A DNA stretch of 64,000 nucleotides from CAYNLK01 sp964398055 (GTDB taxonomy: Bacteria > Chloroflexota > Anaerolineae > 4572-78 > J111): positions 1 to 64,000 of the forward strand of contig CAYNLK010000018.1 in NCBI GenBank assembly GCA_964398055.1. Reading direction: 5' to 3'. A program made the position numbers and the translations under genes. Position 1 is the first letter of the stretch, and each line of letters begins with the position of its first letter. Below the pieces are notes generated by a model. The model was not told the DNA's origin, ran no database searches, and was given only the letters and a program-made list of their open reading frames with translations. Shown in pieces: positions 34,962 to 43,044 of this stretch.

Positions 34962-36311
34962 ATGAGCAAACCCAATGAAACGGCAGTTCAACGACGCTGG
35001 GACTGGCATTACCCCATTATGGCCCGCGCCGAAGGCATCTATCTATGGGATACAGACGGCAAACGCTACATTGACGGCTCCGGCGGTTCGTCCGTGGTCA
35101 CGGCCATCGGTCACGGGGTTAAGGAAATTCCGCAGGCTATGTTCGAGCAGGCCCAGGAGTTCGCCTTCTACCCGGCCCACGCTTTCTCCAACGCCAAACT
35201 CCTGGAACTATGCGACCTGATCGCCGACATCGCCCCAGGCGAACTGCGCCATAACTGCAAAACCTGGATGACCGTCACCGGCAGCGACAGCACCGACGAT
35301 GCGGCCCGGCTGGCCCGGCAGTACTGGGTGGTCAAAGGCCAAGTTTCAAAGCACATGATCATCAGCCGCTGGCAGGCTTTCCACGGCGACAATATTTTCT
35401 CGGTCAGCATTTCCGGCCTGTCGGCCCGGCGGCGGATGTATACGCCCATGTTTCGGGATATGCCCAAGATTCCGCCGGCTTTCTGTTATCGCTGTCCCTT
35501 TGAAAAGAGCTACCCGGACTGCAACCTGCTGTGCGCCCGCTCACTGGAGGACGCCATTTGCCAGGCCGGCCCGGAGAACGTAGCCGCCTTCATTGCCGAG
35601 CCGGTGGTCGGTTCAGCCCTGGCCGCCAGCCCCGCCCCGGATGGTTATTTCCAAATCATCCGTGAAATTTGTGACAAATATGACATCCTCTTCATCGTCG
35701 ATGAGGTGATGACGGCGTTGGGACGCACCGGCAAAATGTGGGGCATCGAACATTGGGGCGTTACGCCTGATATCATCGCCGCCTCCAAAGCCCTCACCGG
35801 CGGCCACTTCCCGGTAGCGGCGGTCATTGCCCGCAACGATATCTGGGAGACCCTGCGGGCGGCCAACGCTCACTTCCGGGCCGGCCATACCCTGAACGCC
35901 AGCGTTATCGGCATGGCTGCCACCATCGAGACGATCAAATATATCCAGAAACATAATCTGATCGAAAATGCTCGCGTGGTGGGCGACTACTTCCTGGAGC
36001 AACTGGGCAGCCTGCTCCAGTACCGGACCATCGGCGATGTGCGCGGCCGGGGGCTGATGGTCGGCTTTGAGTTTGTGGCCGACAAGGCCACCAAGGCGAC
36101 CTTCCCGCCGGAAAAGGAGATGTCTCGCCTCTTCTCGGAATTGACCTTTGAACGGGGGTTGGTGACCTACCCCTGCGCCGGGACGGTCCGCGGTATGGCC
36201 GGCGATACGATTCTGATGGCCCCGCCGCTCATCACCACCACAGCGCAGATCGACGAGATTATGGTCATTCTGCACGACTCAGTGCGAGCCTTTGAAGCCC
36301 AGGTGTTATAA
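34962..36311 (+). CDS. Class III PLP-dependent aminotransferase
   Basis: A 449-residue fold-type I enzyme: WDTDGKRYIDGSGGSSVVTAIGHG near the N-terminus, VTGSDSTDDAARLAR (cofactor phosphate region), DEVMTALGRTGKMWGIEHWGVTPDII with the ring-pairing Asp near 245, and the PLP Lys in SKALTGG near 273. A Cys-bearing loop (CYRCPFEKSYPDC, near 170-185) is also found in relatives acting on omega-amino acids and taurine-like amines. GGGG lies just before the ATG. It would remove the amino group of a compound left after demethylation. Substrate unknown. Confidence 0.9.
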   Translation: MSKPNETAVQRRWDWHYPIMARAEGIYLWDTDGKRYIDGSGGSSVVTAIGHGVKEIPQAMFEQAQEFAFYPAHAFSNAKLLELCDLIADIAPGELRHNCKTWMTVTGSDSTDDAARLARQYWVVKGQVSKHMIISRWQAFHGDNIFSVSISGLSARRRMYTPMFRDMPKIPPAFCYRCPFEKSYPDCNLLCARSLEDAICQAGPENVAAFIAEPVVGSALAASPAPDGYFQIIREICDKYDILFIVDEVMTALGRTGKMWGIEHWGVTPDIIAASKALTGGHFPVAAVIARNDIWETLRAANAHFRAGHTLNASVIGMAATIETIKYIQKHNLIENARVVGDYFLEQLGSLLQYRTIGDVRGRGLMVGFEFVADKATKATFPPEKEMSRLFSELTFERGLVTYPCAGTVRGMAGDTILMAPPLITTTAQIDEIMVILHDSVRAFEAQVL

Positions 36312-36358
36312 AGAAGTGCGGGGCTGACCCACAGGGTGCTCTAAGCCACCGCACTAAA

Positions 36359-36426
36359 AGAGCAAAACTCTTCGAGCTAAAAATCAGCCCGCCAGGGCTT
36401 TGCTCTCTCAGCACGATGGCTTAAGC
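36359..36426. repeat. Dispersed 68-bp repeat, copy 2
   Basis: Near-copy of 31343-31410. Here AGAGCAAA (36359-36366) and TTTGCTCT (36399-36406) can pair perfectly, and GCACGATGGCTTAAGCCTCGTGC forms a second small hairpin. The element occupies the gap between the aminotransferase and the first sugar-isomerase gene. Confidence 0.75.
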
Positions 36427-36463
36427 CTCGTGCTCACTTAATCGCATTGATTATAGGCCACCT

Positions 36464-37291
36464 ATGAAACTCGCCCTGACCATCCAAACGCCCGAAGTGG
36501 AGCCGCTGATCCCGGTGGCCCTGCTCAGCGGCGCGTTTGCCGAAAAACTGGCCAAAGCGGCCCGGCTGGGCGCGGACGGCGTGGAACTGATGACAGCCGA
36601 CCCGGCGGCGCTGGACAGCCAGGCTATCCGGGCCAGCCTGGAACAACACGGGCTGGCGGCAGCCGCCATCGGCAGCGGCGGAATCCCGTTTACTACCGGC
36701 CTGACTCTGCTCCATGCCGACCCGGCCAAAGCCAACCAGGCCGAAAAACGCCTGTACCAACTCATCGATTTTGCCGCCGCGGTCGGTTCGCCCCTGGTGA
36801 CGGTTGGTAGCTTCCGCGGCCGGCTGGCCGCGGTGGACACCGGCGGTCGAGAGCGACTGGTCGCCATCCTGGGTCAGGCCGCCGGCTATGCTGCCGTTCA
36901 CGGCGTGCGTCTGGCGCTGGAGCCGCTCAACCGCTACGAGGCCGACCTGGTGAACAACGCCGCCGAGGGGCTGGTCCTGGTCGAGGAGGTCGGCCAGCCG
37001 GCGTTCGGGCTGCTGCTCGACACCTACCATGTCAACATCGAGGAAAGCTCCTGGACCGAGCCGTTCCGCCAGGTGATGGCCGCCAAGCGGCTGTGGCATG
37101 TCCATCTGGGCGATAACAACCGCTGGCCGCCCGGCTATGGCCTGATCGACTTCCCGGCCATTGTGGCCACGCTGCGCCAAATCGGTTACACCGGCTACCT
37201 GTCGGCCGAGCTGCTGGCCCGGCCCGACCCCGACGCCGCCGCCCGTCAAACCCTGGCCTACATGCGGCCCCTGTTGGAGAGCGAAGTATGA
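36464..37291 (+). CDS. TIM-barrel sugar isomerase/epimerase, D-tagatose 3-epimerase-like
   Basis: A 275-residue xylose-isomerase-like barrel. The metal-binding quartet is readable: Glu153 (ALEPLNRYE), Asp186 (LLLDTYHVN), His212 or His214 (WHVHLGD) and Glu249 (LSAELL). The spacing matches D-tagatose 3-epimerase and L-ribulose epimerase relatives, which move a carbonyl or invert C3 of ketoses through a cis-enediol. It overlaps the next gene by four bases (ATGA). Its presence in a methyltransferase locus implies that the carbon skeleton is carbohydrate-like or a small hydroxy-keto compound. Confidence 0.82.
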   Translation: MKLALTIQTPEVEPLIPVALLSGAFAEKLAKAARLGADGVELMTADPAALDSQAIRASLEQHGLAAAAIGSGGIPFTTGLTLLHADPAKANQAEKRLYQLIDFAAAVGSPLVTVGSFRGRLAAVDTGGRERLVAILGQAAGYAAVHGVRLALEPLNRYEADLVNNAAEGLVLVEEVGQPAFGLLLDTYHVNIEESSWTEPFRQVMAAKRLWHVHLGDNNRWPPGYGLIDFPAIVATLRQIGYTGYLSAELLARPDPDAAARQTLAYMRPLLESEV

Positions 37292-38412
37292 TCCCTTTTG
37301 ATATCGACCACCGTGAGATCGAACGCCGCAAACAACTGCGCCGTGATTTGTGGGATTACCGGCCTGTTGACCATATCCCCATCGTTTTCTGGCTGACGCC
37401 TTCGTGCGGCTATACCTTGCGGGAACAGCGGCAGAGCGCCGAAATCCAGTTCCAGGTCAATGTTGAGGCCATCCGCCGCTCGCTGCGGCTGCTGCCGGAT
37501 GACTACATCCCTTTTGCCTTCGTCACGCCCGGCTATATGACCATTGCCACGATGTTCGGTATGGAGGTCTACTGGGCGGCGGATCCGGATCAGCCGCCGG
37601 GCGTCAAGGGCTGCCTCATCACCGAGTTGGAGCAAATCTACCACCTGCCCCGGCCAACCCTCGACGCCGGGCTGATGCCGGAGAATATCCGGCGGCTGCG
37701 TTACCACGCCGAAAATCTGCCGCCCGATGTCTACCTCACCGGCATTGACAGCGGCGGACCGCTCAATAGCTGCAAAGACCTGCTCGATACCAACCTGCTC
37801 TATACGGCGTTTTACGACGACCCGGCGGCCATGCACCATCTGCTGAACCTGGTCACCGAGGTTCAGCTCGACGTCTACCGGGCTGTCGTGGCGGCCGCAG
37901 GCGGCCTGGAGCGGCTGACCGGGCTCGACTTCAGCCCCAACTGGGCTCCGGAGCAGTACAAGAGCTTTGTCAGCGACGATATCTGCGCCACCATTGGACC
38001 GGAGCTGTTCCGGGAATTTAGCCTGCCCTACAACAGCCGGCTGTACCAACCGTGGGGCAGCGGCTTGTTGCACAACTGCGGCCCCAATCCCTGCAAGCAC
38101 CTCTACCTCGATCACCGGCCCAAGTTGAAGGGGCTGAACTGTTCCTATCGCTTCAGCCACCAGGAGTTTGCCGAATTCCGCCAGATTTTTGCCGGTTGGG
38201 GCATCATCGAGGCCATGTTCGACTCTGGCGAAAGCCCGGCCGAGATGCTGGCTAACTTTCGCTACATGATGGAAACCCTGGCCCCGGATACCATTGGCAT
38301 CCCGCTTTGCATTGTCGATGATACCTGGGCCGATAGCGATATCACCGATCTCTATTGGGAGATGCGCCGGGTTGCTGAAGAGTACGCCGCGAATATGCGC
38401 TGGGCAGGGTAG
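37288..38412 (+). CDS. Uroporphyrinogen-decarboxylase-family methyltransferase (MtaA/CmuA-like)
   Basis: A 374-residue UROD-fold protein. Porphyrin decarboxylation is unlikely here. His262-x-Cys264 (LLHNCGPNPCKH) and Cys341 (GIPLCIVDD) reproduce the HxC...C zinc pattern of MtaA/MtbA-type enzymes, which activate a thiol or other carrier and move methyl groups off corrinoid proteins. The 77-residue spacing between the two Cys is what I recall for MtaA. In this locus it is the best candidate for unloading the corrinoid protein at 31463 or for a third substrate-specific methyl transfer. It is translationally coupled to the upstream isomerase. Confidence 0.8.
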   Translation: MIPFDIDHREIERRKQLRRDLWDYRPVDHIPIVFWLTPSCGYTLREQRQSAEIQFQVNVEAIRRSLRLLPDDYIPFAFVTPGYMTIATMFGMEVYWAADPDQPPGVKGCLITELEQIYHLPRPTLDAGLMPENIRRLRYHAENLPPDVYLTGIDSGGPLNSCKDLLDTNLLYTAFYDDPAAMHHLLNLVTEVQLDVYRAVVAAAGGLERLTGLDFSPNWAPEQYKSFVSDDICATIGPELFREFSLPYNSRLYQPWGSGLLHNCGPNPCKHLYLDHRPKLKGLNCSYRFSHQEFAEFRQIFAGWGIIEAMFDSGESPAEMLANFRYMMETLAPDTIGIPLCIVDDTWADSDITDLYWEMRRVAEEYAANMRWAG

Positions 38413-38526
38413 AATTATGAATTGTGAATGGTGAATTGGGAATGGTTAGCGAAGCGTGGTGAACGGTCCGAAAAAATATTTTTCATTCACAATTCATAAT
38501 TGGCAATTCATTATTCACAATTATTC
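38412..38526. repeat. Facing pair of 7-bp-period arrays (gap 38413-38575)
   Basis: The left array 38412-38467 has units GAATTAT, GAATTGT, GAATGGT and so on. The right array 38485-38526 has the complementary type (ATTCACA, ATTCATA, ATTCATT). Together they form a long imperfect hairpin. The first unit overlaps the end of the UROD-like stop codon. No gene lies in this gap. Confidence 0.75.
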
Positions 38527-38575
38527 CAAATGAAGTCCTGGAAAATTTAGCTACGTTTGAGAAAGGTCTCCACCT

Positions 38576-39397
38576 GTGAAACTCAGTTGTTTACCCGTAT
38601 CATTCTTTGCCGACATTATCGCTGGCCGCATGAGCGTAGCCGAGTGGGCCTGCATGGGCGCTACGCTTGGCCTGGACGGCATCGATCTGAGCATCCTCTT
38701 TGTGCCTGACCGCTCCCCGGCTGCGCTGGCCGCGCTCCGTCAGGACATCGAAGCCGCCGGCAGCCGGGTGGTGATGGTCACTTCCTACCCCGATTTCACC
38801 CATCCCGATCCGGCCCAGCGAGAGCGCGAATTGGAACTTGAGCAAGAGGTAATGGCCGTGGCCGCTGCGCTGGGGGCCAGCTTTGTCCGGGTCACCGCCG
38901 GGCAGGCCCACCCGGAGACCGGCCGCGCCGAGGGCATCCGCTGGGCCGCGGCCGGCTTGACCCGGCTGGTGGAGACGACTCGCCACTTGGACGTCACCCC
39001 GGTCTACGAGAATCACGCCAAGCCCGGCGCCTGGACTTACACCGATTTCTGCCAGCCGCCCGATATCTTCCTGGAAATTGTCAAAGCTACGGCCGAGGTT
39101 GGCCTGGGCCTCAACTTTGATACCGGCAACGCCGCGGCCTATGCTGCGGACCCGCTGGCCCTGCTGGATCAGGTCATCGACCGGGTGGTGACGGTGCATG
39201 CCTCGGACACCGCCGCCCGTGGCGAGCTGCGGCACGTACTGTTGGGCACCGGGGTCACCCCCTATCCGGCTATCTTCAACCGGCTCAAGCAGGCTGGCTG
39301 GGACGGCTGGATTTGCATGGAAGAGGCTTCCTACCAGGGCCAGGCCGGCGTTGAAGCCGCCGCCCGCTTTATCCGCCAGGCCTGGAAAGGACAATAG
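38576..39397 (+). CDS. TIM-barrel sugar isomerase/epimerase, IolE/hydroxypyruvate-isomerase-like
   Basis: A 273-residue xylose-isomerase-like protein starting at GTG (38576). The metal ligands are visible in order: Glu in VYENHAKPG, Asp in LNFDTGNAAAY, His in VTVHASDT and Glu in ICMEEASY. The FDTGN motif is usual for the COG1082 group, which includes inosose dehydratases and ketose epimerases. It is distinct from the isomerase at 36464, so two sequential isomerisations or dehydrations are likely. It lies 3 bp before the transaldolase-like gene, so they are probably cotranslated. Confidence 0.8.
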   Translation: MKLSCLPVSFFADIIAGRMSVAEWACMGATLGLDGIDLSILFVPDRSPAALAALRQDIEAAGSRVVMVTSYPDFTHPDPAQRERELELEQEVMAVAAALGASFVRVTAGQAHPETGRAEGIRWAAAGLTRLVETTRHLDVTPVYENHAKPGAWTYTDFCQPPDIFLEIVKATAEVGLGLNFDTGNAAAYAADPLALLDQVIDRVVTVHASDTAARGELRHVLLGTGVTPYPAIFNRLKQAGWDGWICMEEASYQGQAGVEAAARFIRQAWKGQ

Positions 39398-39400
39398 AAA

Positions 39401-41128
39401 ATGGCCACCTTTGAATCATTGCAACAAGCCATTGAACAGGAGCGTTGTCGCCGCGAAAATTTCTCCGCAGGCAATCTACGCCCCCTCATCGAGCAGGGCG
39501 AGGGGCAGACGGCCCTGGAGAATCTGCTCTTTTTTACCTCGCCGCCGCAATTCCCGGCCTATGTAGAAACCTTGCAGGCGGAACTGGCGGCAAACTTCAA
39601 CCGGGTCGATTCGCTGACGCAGGAGCATCACCTCCGTTTTCTGGCCGAGTTGACCCTGAGCCTCCGCTCTTTTCTGCCAAACTGGAACCTGCGAGATGTC
39701 GACCGGTACGGGGACGACGTCCTGACCGAGGCTCAACTTGAATCGATCGCCGCTAGAACCCAGAGGTTGCTCGGCGAGCTGGCCGGCCGGGTGCCCGCCA
39801 TCGCCGGCCAACTGCTGGCGGCCTGGCGGGTTGACGCGGTCGCTCGTTTGAAGGCCGAGCATGCAGCCAACCCGGAAGCTGAAGCGGCGGCGCTGGTCGG
39901 CAATTCTATTGACCAGTATCTGACCAATCTCAGCGCCGAGATTGCCCGGAGCAATCTCAGTCGCATCGCCCAGATGCGCCACACCGGCCAGACTCTCACC
40001 GAACTGAGCAACGACTACGCCGCCTTTCTGCCTTACACTCTCTATCTCGGCGTCTCGTTTGTCACCTGCAATCCCCCGCTGGTCGACCTGGCCTGGGTGG
40101 GCCAGCCCGAACGGTGGAACCCCGTTGTGGACAACCTCATCGCCGCTCATCCGGCCGCCGACGAGGAGACCCTGGCCCAGTGGTTAACCGCCGAAATTGT
40201 CCTGGCCAATATGCGCCTCCTCCGGCCCATCTTTTTGTTGACCACCGGCCGGATGGGCTGCGTTTGCCTGCAAGTCAATCCGCACCGGCACGCCGATGCG
40301 GCCGCGATGATCGCCGCCGCCCAGGCCATTTATGAGCGTCTCCGAACCAAGCTAGACGGCGGCGTGCCCAACGTGCTCTTCAAGCTGCCGGGAACCCAGG
40401 CCGGGCTGGAGGCCTGCCGCGTTCTGACCGGCCAGGGAATCGGCGTCACCATTACGGTGAACTTTGGCATGTTCCAACATCTGCCCTTTGCCGAGGCTAT
40501 CCAGGCCGGCCAGGCCATCTTTAGCTGTCTGGTCGAGATGAATGGCCGGCTAGCCTATCCGGTCCGGGACGAGTTACTGTCCAAAATGGACCTTGACGAG
40601 GCCAGCGCCCGCGAGGCCGCGGCCTGGGCCGGGGTGGCGGTCATCAAACGGCTGCACCGCTTGCTGCTGGCCCACGGCTACGACCTGAGTCGAGTCAAAC
40701 CGTTGATTGCCTCGCTCCGGATCTACGAGGGCGACGGTTATGAGCAGTTGCCCAGCGCCTTTCCGGACATCACCGAAATCGTCGGGGTGAGCCTGCTCAG
40801 CGTCTTTCCCAACGTGCGGCGAGCCTTTGACACCCGCTCGGACATCAGGCTAGAGCCGCGCCGGATCGAGGCGCCGGTCTCTGCGGACATCCTGGCCCGG
40901 CTAAGTCACAGCGAGCTTTTCAAGCAAGCCTACTACGTGGCCGACCGGCGTTGGCTGCCCGCTGACGACAGCCGTTTCCAACCGGACCATGAGCTAAGGC
41001 TGGTTGACGAAGCGGCTACGGCGGCCTGGCTGCCGGTGCACAACACCTTGACCGAGTTTATCAACAGTTACGATACCTTTGTGCAGCGCATCCGGGAGCG
41101 TAAGAAGCTGTTAGGCAAAGGCGGGTAA
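39401..41128 (+). CDS. Transaldolase-like protein of unusual length
   Basis: A 575-residue protein. From about residue 285 it follows the transaldolase core: GCVCLQVNPHRHADAAAMIAAA, then VLFKLPGTQAGLEACRVLTGQGIGVTITVNF with the Schiff-base Lys near residue 327, and QAGQAIFSCLVEMNGR. Classic transaldolases are about 220-380 residues. Here about 200 extra residues precede the core (charged, helical, ending TNLSAEIARSNLSRIAQM), and an 80-residue tail ends in a helical YDTFVQRIRERKKLL. It should cleave or form a C3-C4-type aldol bond in a keto-sugar. The substrate is unknown. Confidence 0.78.
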   Translation: MATFESLQQAIEQERCRRENFSAGNLRPLIEQGEGQTALENLLFFTSPPQFPAYVETLQAELAANFNRVDSLTQEHHLRFLAELTLSLRSFLPNWNLRDVDRYGDDVLTEAQLESIAARTQRLLGELAGRVPAIAGQLLAAWRVDAVARLKAEHAANPEAEAAALVGNSIDQYLTNLSAEIARSNLSRIAQMRHTGQTLTELSNDYAAFLPYTLYLGVSFVTCNPPLVDLAWVGQPERWNPVVDNLIAAHPAADEETLAQWLTAEIVLANMRLLRPIFLLTTGRMGCVCLQVNPHRHADAAAMIAAAQAIYERLRTKLDGGVPNVLFKLPGTQAGLEACRVLTGQGIGVTITVNFGMFQHLPFAEAIQAGQAIFSCLVEMNGRLAYPVRDELLSKMDLDEASAREAAAWAGVAVIKRLHRLLLAHGYDLSRVKPLIASLRIYEGDGYEQLPSAFPDITEIVGVSLLSVFPNVRRAFDTRSDIRLEPRRIEAPVSADILARLSHSELFKQAYYVADRRWLPADDSRFQPDHELRLVDEAATAAWLPVHNTLTEFINSYDTFVQRIRERKKLLGKGG

Positions 41129-41143
41129 GTAAGGAGACCATCA

Positions 41144-41812
41144 ATGCCAAAGAAGCTGGTTTTTCTCCATACCGTGCCGACCCTGGTCGGCCCGTTCAAG
41201 GAGCTGGCCGCCGAACTTTTACCGGCGGAGGTCGAACTTTTTCACCTCGTCGACGAGATTCTGCTCAAGGTCGTTTTGGCCCAGGGCGGCCTGTCGCCGT
41301 TTATCTATCGCCGGATCAGCGACCACGCTCGCGCCGCTGAAGAGGCCGGGGCGGATGCGCTGCTGCTGACCTGTTCCTCGATCTCGCCCTGCGCCGACGT
41401 GGCCCGCTTGCTGGTTCGCATCCCGGTGCTCAAGATCGACGAGCCGATGGTCAGGCAGGCTATCGCTATGGGTAGGCGCATTGGGGTTGTGGCTACGGCG
41501 CCCACCACGCTTAAGCCGACCAGTGATTCCGTTCAGGCTCAGGCCCGGCTGGCCGGCGCCGAAGTGCAGGTCGATCCGGTTTTGCGCCGGGACGCATACG
41601 AGGCCCTCTTTGCCGGCGACCTGGCGACTCACGACCGGATGGTCCGTGAAACCATTAAAGAACTGATGACCCGCAACGACGTGGTCATCCTGGCTCAGGC
41701 GTCGATGGCCCGCGTAGCCGATACCATTCCGGCCGACGAACGGCTCGTACCCGTTCTGTCCAGCCCGCGCCTGGCCGTAGAACATGCCCGTGATGTTTTA
41801 AATGGACAGTGA
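41144..41812 (+). CDS. Aspartate/glutamate racemase-superfamily protein
   Basis: A 222-residue protein with the two-domain racemase fold. The first catalytic Cys is present in LLLTCSSISPC (near residue 86). The second position, usually Cys in true racemases, reads ILAQASMA (Ala). That makes a two-base racemase unlikely and fits one-Cys relatives such as decarboxylases, isomerases or maleate-isomerase-like enzymes. AAGGAG precedes the ATG. The stop TGA is formed by the first unit of a 7-bp repeat array. Its role in the locus is unknown. Confidence 0.75.
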   Translation: MPKKLVFLHTVPTLVGPFKELAAELLPAEVELFHLVDEILLKVVLAQGGLSPFIYRRISDHARAAEEAGADALLLTCSSISPCADVARLLVRIPVLKIDEPMVRQAIAMGRRIGVVATAPTTLKPTSDSVQAQARLAGAEVQVDPVLRRDAYEALFAGDLATHDRMVRETIKELMTRNDVVILAQASMARVADTIPADERLVPVLSSPRLAVEHARDVLNGQ

Positions 41813-41929
41813 TCAGTTGTCAGTGATCAGTTGTCAGTTATCAGTTGTCAGTTATCAGTTGTCAGTTATCAGTTGTCAGTTATCAGTTATCAGTTGTCAG
41901 TTGTCAGTTATCAGTTGTCAGTTGTCAGT
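41811..41929. repeat. Seventeen-unit heptanucleotide array (NNTCAGT)
   Basis: Seventeen consecutive heptamers TGTCAGT, TATCAGT or GATCAGT with no break in phase. Weaker units continue to about 41960 (TTACTGT, TCACTAA, TCACTGA). It is the most regular array in the window and fills the 170-bp gap between the racemase-like and mutarotase-like genes. The first unit provides part of the upstream stop codon. Confidence 0.95.
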
Positions 41930-41982
41930 TTACTGTTCACTAATCACTGATTACCATTTTCACAGTAGGGAGGATCGCCATA

Positions 41983-42897
41983 ATGACTATTATCCAAGAC
42001 GGCTTGTTTATCGATCAAACGCCCATCGTCAGGCTGGAAAACGACTCGTTGCAGGTTGACATCGTCCCCAGTGTGGGTGGCCGCATCGTCAACATCGTGA
42101 ATAAGGCGGCCAATTACCAGTTTCTGTGGCATAATGAGCGGCTAAAACTGGCCAGGCTCCCCGCTGGCAGCGAGTACGATCCTAATTTCTACGGCGGGGT
42201 CGATGAGCTGCTGCCCAACGATATCCCGGAACCGATCAACGGCGTTGACAGCCCGGACCACGGCGAACTGTGGACCCTGTCCCTCGACTACCGGCTCGAG
42301 GGCGACACACTAGTTTTGAGGGGGGTCTTACCCATCTGCGGGTTGGGCTATACCAAAAAAGTCAGCCTGCGTCCCGGCAGCCCCCAGATCGACCTGGCGT
42401 ACCGGCTGGAAAATCCCACCGCCGTCCGGCAAGAGTTCCTCTGGAAGCTCCACGCCGCCTTGAAGATTGGGCCGGGCGACCGGATCGACTGCCCGGCCCG
42501 GACCGCTCGAGTAGTCGATCTGGATTGGTCGCGCTGGCATTCGCTGGAGCCGTTCAACTGGCCGCATATCGAAGACCAGCGGGCCGACCAGATCCCACCC
42601 CGTGAGAACAGCGTCGATTTTTTGTTCCTCTACAATCTGGAGGCGGGCCGGATGGCCTGGGTCAATGCCGCGGGGACGTTGACCTTTGCCTACACCTTTG
42701 ACCCAAAGGTTTTCCCGTATGCCTGGTACTTTGCCTCCTACGGCGGCTTCGACGGTCACTACACCGCCATTCTGGAACCGTGCACCACCATGCCTCTCTC
42801 CGTCAACGAGGCGGCCAAACTGGGCCAGTGTTCGGTGCTTGAACCGGGCGAAAAAATCGAAACGCAGGTCACCATCTATGCCGGCGCCGTCCAGTAA
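41983..42897 (+). CDS. Galactose-mutarotase-like (aldose 1-epimerase superfamily) protein
   Basis: A 304-residue beta-sandwich protein. It begins with a strand typical of mutarotase-like domains (VRLENDSLQVDIVPSVGGRIVNIVNK). A candidate catalytic His lies in SPDHGELWTLS (near 89), and a Glu near the C-terminus sits in AILEPCTTMP. The aldose-epimerase superfamily interconverts sugar anomers or related rings; some members have no known activity. GGGAGG precedes the ATG. Its presence supports a carbohydrate-like substrate for the locus. Confidence 0.7.
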   Translation: MTIIQDGLFIDQTPIVRLENDSLQVDIVPSVGGRIVNIVNKAANYQFLWHNERLKLARLPAGSEYDPNFYGGVDELLPNDIPEPINGVDSPDHGELWTLSLDYRLEGDTLVLRGVLPICGLGYTKKVSLRPGSPQIDLAYRLENPTAVRQEFLWKLHAALKIGPGDRIDCPARTARVVDLDWSRWHSLEPFNWPHIEDQRADQIPPRENSVDFLFLYNLEAGRMAWVNAAGTLTFAYTFDPKVFPYAWYFASYGGFDGHYTAILEPCTTMPLSVNEAAKLGQCSVLEPGEKIETQVTIYAGAVQ

Positions 42898-42914
42898 TGC
42901 CTTTTGGGCAAGAA

Positions 42915-43007
42915 ATTCACCGCGAAGAACGCAAAGGGCGCTAAGATTCTAAGATTCTAAAAAAATTCTTTGTGTCCTTCGTGTCCTTCGTGTCCTTTGT
43001 GGTTCTT
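42915..43007. repeat. Inverted pair of 9-bp-period repeats
   Basis: The right arm 42972-43007 has units GTGTCCTTC twice, then GTGTCCTTT and GTGGTTCTT. The left arm from 42915 has the complementary type (CGCGAAGAA, CGCAAAGGG, CGCTAAGAT). The two face each other across an A-rich centre. The period is nine, not seven, so this is a separate family. Confidence 0.75.
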
Positions 43008-43044
43008 TTAGCCGAGGGTGGCCTGGCCAGGTTAGGGTAGGATT

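Noticed and set aside
41802..42059. 85-codon open frame running through the heptamer array
   Set aside because: It is simply the translation of the NNTCAGT repeat and overlaps the start of the next gene.
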